This document shows positions 57,262-64,000 of a stretch of 64,000 nucleotides of DNA, in pieces (positions within the stretch are counted from its first letter, which is position 1; the number at the start of each line of letters is the position of its first letter). Location: NCBI GenBank assembly GCA_023512835.1, contig CM042084.1, positions 14,161,842-14,225,841 on the forward strand, in the 5' to 3' direction. Below the pieces are notes generated by a model. It had not been told where the DNA came from, searched no databases, and saw only the letters and a list, made by a program, of their open reading frames with translations. This stretch comes from Taxillus chinensis. Lineage: Eukaryota; Streptophyta; Magnoliopsida; Santalales; Loranthaceae. The position numbers and the translations under genes are program-made.

Positions 57262-59624
57262 GATGGGGGAGCGGGTTTGGGTTAAGTGTGAGTGAGGATT
57301 GATCGTGTTTGTGGGATGCTGTGTATTTCTGGGTACACTGACTCATAGTCATTCATGTGATTGGTGTTTTCTTAATATTATTATTATTATTGTTGTCATG
57401 TTTTATTCTCTTTCTCTTATCTGTTCCTGGATTACATTTTCATGGTGGTCATCGACGCAGAGACAGAGAGAGAGAGGGAGAGAGTGGATGGGATCAGACG
57501 GCCTTCTATATCCTTCCCCGGTGACGCTTGTTTTATCTTTTATTTATTTTTTCCCTGGCAAATATGTAAAGTCGGAATGATATTTAATATTTACGATTAT
57601 TTCTCATTGTTTTCAACTCGAGTAAATAAAATATTCCCGGAACAAACGCTTCTTAAAGACAACAACTTATAATTTTTTGGTTATTTGTGCTATTTTACTT
57701 TTACAGCATCCATATTTATTTATATATATATATATATATTTTGGTGTTTTAAAATTTATTTATTTTAAAAAAATTACATCTTTTTTCATATAATTTCTTA
57801 ATATTAAAATAATATTATTATATTATTTCTTTATTATTATTTTTCTCACTCTTCTATTAATTATAACAATTCAAAAATTGACATTTGTCGAAAATAATAT
57901 AAATAATTATAGAAAAACATTTTAGAGAATGAGTCATGTTTTCCTATTTATTATTTATTTTCTATCCTTAAATTATATTTTTAAGAAGCTAATGAATGGT
58001 CATTTTGATCAAAACTTTTTTTAAAAAAAAAATCCTACATTATTGCTGTCTCCATCCAACTGCTCCTTCCTAGCCAGTTTGCCGGACAATTTTTGTCCTT
58101 CATTACTTTACACCTTCCAACTCCATGGCTACTAATTTCACTGATCAAATTGCTTTCATCACCATAACTCGTCAATTCTACCTGCCACCTATGACTTTCA
58201 AACGTCCCTAATTACCATTAATGTTATGACTCAAATGACTTTAAAATTAACTGGCACAAATTATCATGCATGTATAATTTGGCACTTTTTTGATTAGTTA
58301 TGACCTTAATGACTTTGTTAACGACTCTCACCCATGTCTTTTTGCCACCGTTACAGCTCCAGACTCTCACCCATGTCTCTCTCATTAACAATTGTTTTCA
58401 ATGAATTTAATTGAACTAAGCCATTTCCTTTTTTATGTTAGGAGTTTACAGTAATTTTATTACCATATTTTCCTTGTGCCCTTGATTAGGGATGGTAAAT
58501 AAGAAATTTGTGCCATTAAATATTTATTCTAAATCATGATTTAAAATAACTCTCCCCAGATGAAAACTTATGAAAAGTAGCTTTAGAGATGTTATATCCT
58601 CTAGAGCAGCTTTTCTGTATACACATATTAAAAATAATATGAAAATTAGAATAAAAAAACTAACTAATTAAAATAATAATAAATATTTCCTACCAGAACT
58701 ACCGCCTACCTTCGGTATGCCAATGAGGGTGCAATTCGCCTTTTTCTTTTCATCTATTTAATTGGAGCTCCTTTCTCCTCAGTGATTGCTCTCAAATGAA
58801 TGCAAAGCTCTCTTTTCCTTATCAGACTTCTCACTTCATTTCTCATCTATCTGGAATGGTGTCGGGAGAAAATATTGTACGTTTAACTCTTTCTGTGCTC
58901 TCCTTAATTTTATAGCCACAGCAAGGTACCCTAGGCCAAAGCCAATGACTCATAGCTTCATTGTGAACTATCATGCTCTGCATTCCCTGTTATAGTGTGC
59001 ACTGTGCAGTTCCCTCCTCCTCTTTCATGCAATCCTATCCATGGCCATTTTAACTTTGAGAATGAGGCCAAATACTTCATCCGTATGCCAACAAGTCATC
59101 GTCTTCCTGGAGGGAGGTTCCCCACACATTCCTTTCTTCCATTTGTAGTTTTGAAATTTTGCAAAGGCATGGGGTACGTGCCTCCCATTTTCCCATGCAT
59201 TGGACCATTTTGTTCTTGAGCTAGCTAGACCTTGTTCATCACATTTTTTTTGTTTTTGTTTGTTAATATATTATTAATAATAAGCTTTTTGATATATATT
59301 TTTTTTCTCCTCTTTCTTTTGTTGACATTATAGCAACGTTTTTTTTTTTTTGAAATCCCTTTTTTACATAATAAAATTCTGTTCGTTTTAATTAACCAAA
59401 CCTTAATTTTGTTAGCATTCAGATATCTATCCTACGGAACATGGAAGCTTTTGGTTAACGTATCAACATATGGAAGTCATCATCGTCATATAAAAAAGAG
59501 AGATGCAACCAGGGGAAAAATAATAATAAGGCCAATGGATGATAGGGCGGCGAATATATATGAATATGGAGGGGGAAAATAGAAGCAACAAATAGTGAGT
59601 GGCATATATGCTTTCCGGGTTTTG
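57262..59624. other. Intergenic between the two PPR genes, AT-rich
   Basis: It contains the short leader of the DYW gene, an AGAGAG-rich piece near 57460, a (TA)n tract at 57720-57740, and unique sequence at 58700-59240 with short frames of no recognisable kind. I see no gene. Confidence 0.6.
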
Positions 59625-61487
59625 TCATATCTTAAAAATAACGTGTTCTGCTGAGCTTCTCCTCACAACTCCTCGGTAGTACAACTTGTTGAGCAACTCC
59701 AAAGCCTCCACGGCAAAACCCTCATGGGCAATGCCTTCTATGAGAATGGTATACGAAGATTCAGTGGGTTTGCATCCCTTGGAGACCATATCAGCCAGGA
59801 AATCAATCGCCCGAATAGTCTGTTGAGCCTTACAAAGCCCCAACATGATATAATTGAAGGTGATTGTATTGGGCCTCACACCCAAGTCTTCAAGGTCGTG
59901 AAAGAGCTCAATTGCCTCCTCAACCTTCCCTTCCCTGCTAAATCCTCCTACTACTGAAGAGTAGGTGACTATATCAGGCCGGATACCCTTTCTCCGCATT
60001 TCATCTAAAAGTTTGATGGCCTTTTCAGTTTTCCCCACCTTACAGAACCCGCATATGACCGTATTGTAGGTGATCAAAACCGGAGAGCAGCCTTTAGCGC
60101 TCAATTGGTTAAGTATCTCAGCCGCTACATCAACCTTCCCATCCTTGCATAAAGCTGTGAGGAGAGTATTGTAGGTCACTATGTCAGGGTGACAACCCCT
60201 GCCCGCCATTATTTCCAAATACTCAATTGCCCTCTCAATCTTTTTTTCCTTGCAGAACGCATGAACCAAAGGATTGTAGCTTAAAGAATTGGGAGTGCAT
60301 CCATGCTTGGGCATCTTCTCTAGAATATCAATCGCACGCCCCAGTAGCCCCTTCCGGCACAAGAAATTAATCAAAATGTTGAAGGTGACAACACTTGGAG
60401 AACATCCTTTCCGAAGCATATCACCTAACAGTTTCTCCGCATCTGTCCATCTCTCAGCACCACACAAGCTTCGTAGAATAATATTGTGGGTAATAACGTT
60501 GGGTTGGCAGCCATAAGATGGGAGGCTATTGAAGAATTTGATGGCTTCATCCAGTCTGTCCTCTTTGCAAATCCCATCTATAAGAACATTGTAAGTAACC
60601 ACGTCAGGTTTACAGCCTTTACTCCTCATCTCATCCAAGAGCTTCAATGCCTGGCGAACCCCACTCTCCTTACACATTGCTTCCATCAAAATGGTGTATG
60701 TGATGACATCAGGATAACACTCCTTCTGCAGCTGCCAATCAAGGACTTCCTTTGCCTGCTTTAATTTCCTATCGTGACACAGAGTGCGCAAAATGATGTT
60801 GTAAGTGACAACATCTGGAGCAACACTCATTTGGTCCAAAACCCGGAGCGCCTTCTCAACATCCCCAGACCTGCAGTACCCACTGATCAAAACATTGTAA
60901 GTTATAACATCAAGAACTGCCCCGGACTGCTCAGCCATCTCCGCCACCCTGCCCGCCTTTGCAGGCTTGCCCATTCGGCAAAACCCGCGAATCAGACTCG
61001 TGCAAAGCAGAATGTCGGGCGCATTGCGGCAGCAAGAAAACATATCCTCCAGAAATTTAAGCCCATTCTCTAGTTCCCCGTTATGGACCAATCGACGCAG
61101 GTGGTTATTATTTCTGTCGACAGTGTGGGCAGGTAGTTCTCCGACAAGTGTTGAGAGGCCTTCTACACCGTGCCCATCGGAGGCTCTCCGGAGATCAGAC
61201 AACTCCCCATTAGAGCTAAATGTTTTGGCCTCCGAAACCGCAGCAAATGCTCGATTTTGCCTAGACTTGGGAGATGCCCCGATTATTTTATAATCAAACC
61301 CAACTGGTGACAGTACCATGAATCCAAATTTGGTACCAACGAGGACCTTAAATTTACTCAAGTCGGTGCTGAATGTGGCTCTGACCCTAGAACCCAAAGT
61401 ACGGCTTCTTAAACCCCATCTGCCAGCACGGTGAAATGAGTGGATGCCTTCAGGGGTTTGATTTGTGACCACCACCATCAGGCCCAT
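59625..61487 (-). CDS. P-class PPR protein, At1g09900-like, 620 aa
   Basis: An N-terminal extension of about 120 residues is basic and Ser-rich (HSFHRAGRWGLRSRTLGSR), consistent with organelle targeting. At least 13 tandem 35-residue PPR motifs follow, for example VITYNVLISGYCRSGDVEKA and VVTFNILINFLCRKGLLGRA. There is no E or DYW domain. P-class proteins stabilise, splice or cleave organelle RNAs. The phrases NNHLRRLVHNGELENGLKFL and LLGRAIDILEKMPKHGC identify the At1g09900 group. The gene is intronless and uses the first ATG of the frame; MVLSPVG further in is a less likely start. The specific RNA target is unknown. Confidence 0.95.
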   Translation of the reverse strand: MGLMVVVTNQTPEGIHSFHRAGRWGLRSRTLGSRVRATFSTDLSKFKVLVGTKFGFMVLSPVGFDYKIIGASPKSRQNRAFAAVSEAKTFSSNGELSDLRRASDGHGVEGLSTLVGELPAHTVDRNNNHLRRLVHNGELENGLKFLEDMFSCCRNAPDILLCTSLIRGFCRMGKPAKAGRVAEMAEQSGAVLDVITYNVLISGYCRSGDVEKALRVLDQMSVAPDVVTYNIILRTLCHDRKLKQAKEVLDWQLQKECYPDVITYTILMEAMCKESGVRQALKLLDEMRSKGCKPDVVTYNVLIDGICKEDRLDEAIKFFNSLPSYGCQPNVITHNIILRSLCGAERWTDAEKLLGDMLRKGCSPSVVTFNILINFLCRKGLLGRAIDILEKMPKHGCTPNSLSYNPLVHAFCKEKKIERAIEYLEIMAGRGCHPDIVTYNTLLTALCKDGKVDVAAEILNQLSAKGCSPVLITYNTVICGFCKVGKTEKAIKLLDEMRRKGIRPDIVTYSSVVGGFSREGKVEEAIELFHDLEDLGVRPNTITFNYIMLGLCKAQQTIRAIDFLADMVSKGCKPTESSYTILIEGIAHEGFAVEALELLNKLYYRGVVRRSSAEHVIFKI

Positions 61488-63240
61488 AGCAAAAACCTAG
61501 CTAGGATTGTATTCACTTCATAGCGTAAACAGCAAGCACTCATCACAGGTAGCCGCAGTATAGAAACAGCACCCAAAATGATTTTTAAAAACAACAACAA
61601 TACCAAAAACTGGCGGGTTTTGAGAAGGCGCTGACACCAAGAGAAGAGATTAGTTTCGAACGCGCGTAGCTGATATGAGAGTGAGAGAGCGGGAGGGAGA
61701 GAGATGGGTGGAGAAACAAGCTTACACGGGCACGAGTACGACGATTGTGCAGAGACGTGGTCTTGGAAGGGGAGGGAGGTGAGAGGCTATTATTGAGAAA
61801 GCGGCAGTGCACTGCCAATCTCTTGTTGCCAGCTCTCTTTCTTATCCGATATATGATTCGGGCACTTGTTGCCAGCTCTCCTACCGTCAAAGATTGAAGA
61901 CTGTAATAAAGGCTCATTCTGTTTTTTTTTTATTTATCATACACTCAATTATTTTTTAAAATTTATATACTTAAATTAATTTTTTGTTTCGAATATACCT
62001 TATAATTTCCTAATTCACTATCTCTATCATTAAAATAATATTTTATATTATTTTTTATTTAATAATATTTTTATAATTTAATATAAAATAAATATAAATA
62101 TTATAGAAAACGTGAAAGAGTGATATGAGAAATTTTTTATATATAATTTAATAATTATAGGGAATGAATAGTATTTCTCAATACATTAAAAAATAATATA
62201 CAAATCATATGAAAAAAGTTAAATATAGAATATCTATTGTCGCGGGAATGATTTTATGACTTTTTAGCTTTTGTTCATAAATATAGAAAAACAGATTTTT
62301 ATATGAATTTTATTACTAGTATTCTTAATAACCCGTTCTAACCTTAAATGGTTTCAAAAGGTCCAATCTCTCTCCACCAAGCCAAGAAATTAAGGCCACG
62401 CGATAGGAGCCGAAACTCAAACCTGCCAACCCCATTGAAATTGATTTATTGGACTGTTAGTGAACTCAAACAAAATAGATTTTGTTTGATTTAAAATCAA
62501 ATAATATTTATGATTTGATTTAGTTTGAAATTTAAGAATTTTTCAGTTTGATTTTTCTTAGTAAATTAGTTTTATTTGATTTTATTTAAACCAAAAAAAA
62601 TCAATTTAGCTTGAAAAATAATTTAATCCATATTGAACTGTTTGTTTGTTTTTTTGTTTTTTTTTTCCAAAAAATGATTTGAATTTAATTTATTTTGTCA
62701 ATACAAATTTAATTTGAAAAATATTCAAACCAAACTAATTTCATCTTTCTCATACATTTTCTCTCTCTCTTTATTTTTTAACCAAATAATAGTAAGTAAA
62801 ATCATAATAACACACGGGGTTATTAACAATTATTTGTGTTTTTTGATTTTAATTTTTATTAAAATTGAAGTTTGAATCTTAAATTTTAAAAATAAATTAT
62901 GTTTGATAAGAAAGATAATATAATTTTTCAAATTAGAATTAATAAAAAATAAAATATGATGGGTCATAATAATAATAATAATTAAAAAAGAGTTCTAAAA
63001 AATGAATATAAAATTAAGAATAAAAAATATCTAAAATTTATTTAATTTATTCAAATCAGATGTATCAAATATATTCTGCCGATCAAATTATGTTTTTAAA
63101 AACATAGACGAACAATGCACTTGACCACTAGTCCAAACATATTATAAAACTTTGAACTTAACAAGCTTTTATTTCAATATTTGTATATCATTAACTTAAT
63201 ATATTAATGTTGGACTAAATTATTTAATGTTAAAACAAAT

Positions 63241-63424
63241 AATGTTATATATTTTTAAATAAATTGACTATAATAAATTTAATATTTTAAATTTAAATAA
63301 ATTTGGTGAATCGGGATCAAACAATGTTGTAAAACCCAAAAAATAATGTTATATATTTTTAAATAAATTGACTATAATAAATTTAATATTTAATATTTAA
63401 ATAAATTTGGTGAATCGGGATCAA
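63241..63424 (+). repeat. Tandem duplication, step 104 bp
   Basis: AATGTTATATATTTTTAAAT and the following 60 bases, to GGTGAATCGGGATCAA, occur at 63241 and again at 63345. The copies are almost identical, so the duplication is recent. Confidence 0.92.
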
Positions 63425-63476
63425 CGAACCGAACCGAAATAAACTCGCAAAATCGAGCGGTGTCTAACCGAGCCCG

Positions 63477-63506
63477 AATACTAAGTTGTTGTAACAACTT
63501 AGTATT
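63477..63506. other. Perfect palindrome, 14-bp arms
   Basis: AATACTAAGTTGTT and AACAACTTAGTATT are separated by GT only. It lies just right of the 104-bp duplication. Confidence 0.8.
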
Positions 63507-64000
63507 CCAGCTTGAGACTGGCTTACAATTACCAACGTGCAAAAGTTGTTCTAAGACAAACAACAGGCCCAACCCATCCTGAAGCTCAGGCCCATATTAA
63601 TTAAAAAACAAAAACACATATGTTTGGTAGTTTATAATTATTTTTTAAAATAAAATTATTTTTTAAAATTATGATTTCAAATAAATCTACAAACATTCAA
63701 AATTGGCGAATTTTTCTGACCCGTCAAATATTTGGAATGGATTTGAAGTAGGAATGACCCACTATAAACCCGTATATAGAAGACAATATTGTGGGTCTGT
63801 TGGGTACCGTCCCGGATTGATCCTATTAGGATAGATTTTAGATCAGTGTAATCAGATTCGACGAGAATTTAAAATATAATTTTATTAGATGAAATAAGTT
63901 CAAAATAAGAATAACCTGTCTCAAACTCGTTCCATTGCCATTCATATCTGCTCCGACCTGTCATGCTCTTTAATTCTATCTTGTCCCAACCTGAACCCTT

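Larger units (their letters stand above)
61488..64000. other. Upstream region of the P-class PPR gene and AT-rich DNA to the window edge
   Basis: The first 430 bp are moderately GC-rich (probable leader and promoter). The rest is AT-rich. Words such as TTTGATTTAGTTTGAAATT at 62460-62710, and GGATCAACGAACCGAACCGA and GACCCGTC near 63420-64000, are typical of small plant DNA elements, but their ends cannot be fixed here. I see no gene. Confidence 0.55.

Noticed and set aside
1..64000. tRNA, rRNA or other structural RNA genes
   Set aside because: I looked for cloverleaf arms with GGTTCGAATCC-like T loops and for rRNA words and found none I could support; a dedicated scan would be decisive.

Overview
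This is a plant nuclear window, almost certainly from a eudicot. The evidence is long AT-rich intergenic DNA, plant LTR retrotransposons, a 14-exon CIPK8-type kinase gene with GT-AG introns (plus one GC-AG), two large intronless PPR genes, a type I MADS-box gene and a divergent polyubiquitin gene. The species cannot be fixed from the sequence alone.

Layout. Positions 1-13775 hold the 3' part of a large decayed Ty3/gypsy element of Tat/Ogre type, read on the + strand: an extra ORF before gag, gag, protease with a G-patch, RT, two successive RNase H domains, integrase, a 3' UTR carrying a 176-bp higher-order tandem array, and a 3.2-kb 3' LTR. It sits inside the RT coding region of a Ty1/copia element, whose 3' half and short LTR follow (13776-about 15380). 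From 15.5 to 18.4 kb on the minus strand lie a degenerate polyubiquitin-like gene and an unrecognised 302-aa ORF. From 19.2 to 24.6 kb there is a copia RT remnant and sparse AT-rich DNA. An Mgamma type I MADS gene (AGL80-like) lies at 24700-25563 on the minus strand.

From 26.9 to 31.3 kb lies a nest of transposons: a TIR element flanked by TTA, a hAT-type MITE, two copies of an AT-rich element, and the 3' end of a copia element on the minus strand. A PB1-domain gene with several frameshifts but little other damage is at 34.4-35.6 kb. The stretch 36-44 kb is AT-rich with a few GC-rich islands, a solo-LTR-like piece and a possible hAT MITE. A deletion derivative of a hAT transposon with an exact 8-bp target duplication (44134-45326) is followed almost directly by a complete TRIM retroelement with LTRs, primer-binding site, polypurine tract and a 5-bp target duplication (45350-46550).

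The right part is gene-rich: CIPK8 (48168-53793, +), a DYW-class PPR gene (54994-57261, -) and a P-class PPR gene like Arabidopsis At1g09900 (59625-61487, -). The host genes are unrelated in function, as is usual in plant genomes: Ca2+/CBL signalling, organelle RNA processing or editing, female-gametophyte type transcription control, and PB1-mediated protein interaction. I see no operon-like system. The most informative signals are transposon structure and nesting, the decayed polyubiquitin, the GC-AG intron in CIPK8, the frame-broken PB1 gene, and the readable RNA code of the P-class PPR protein.
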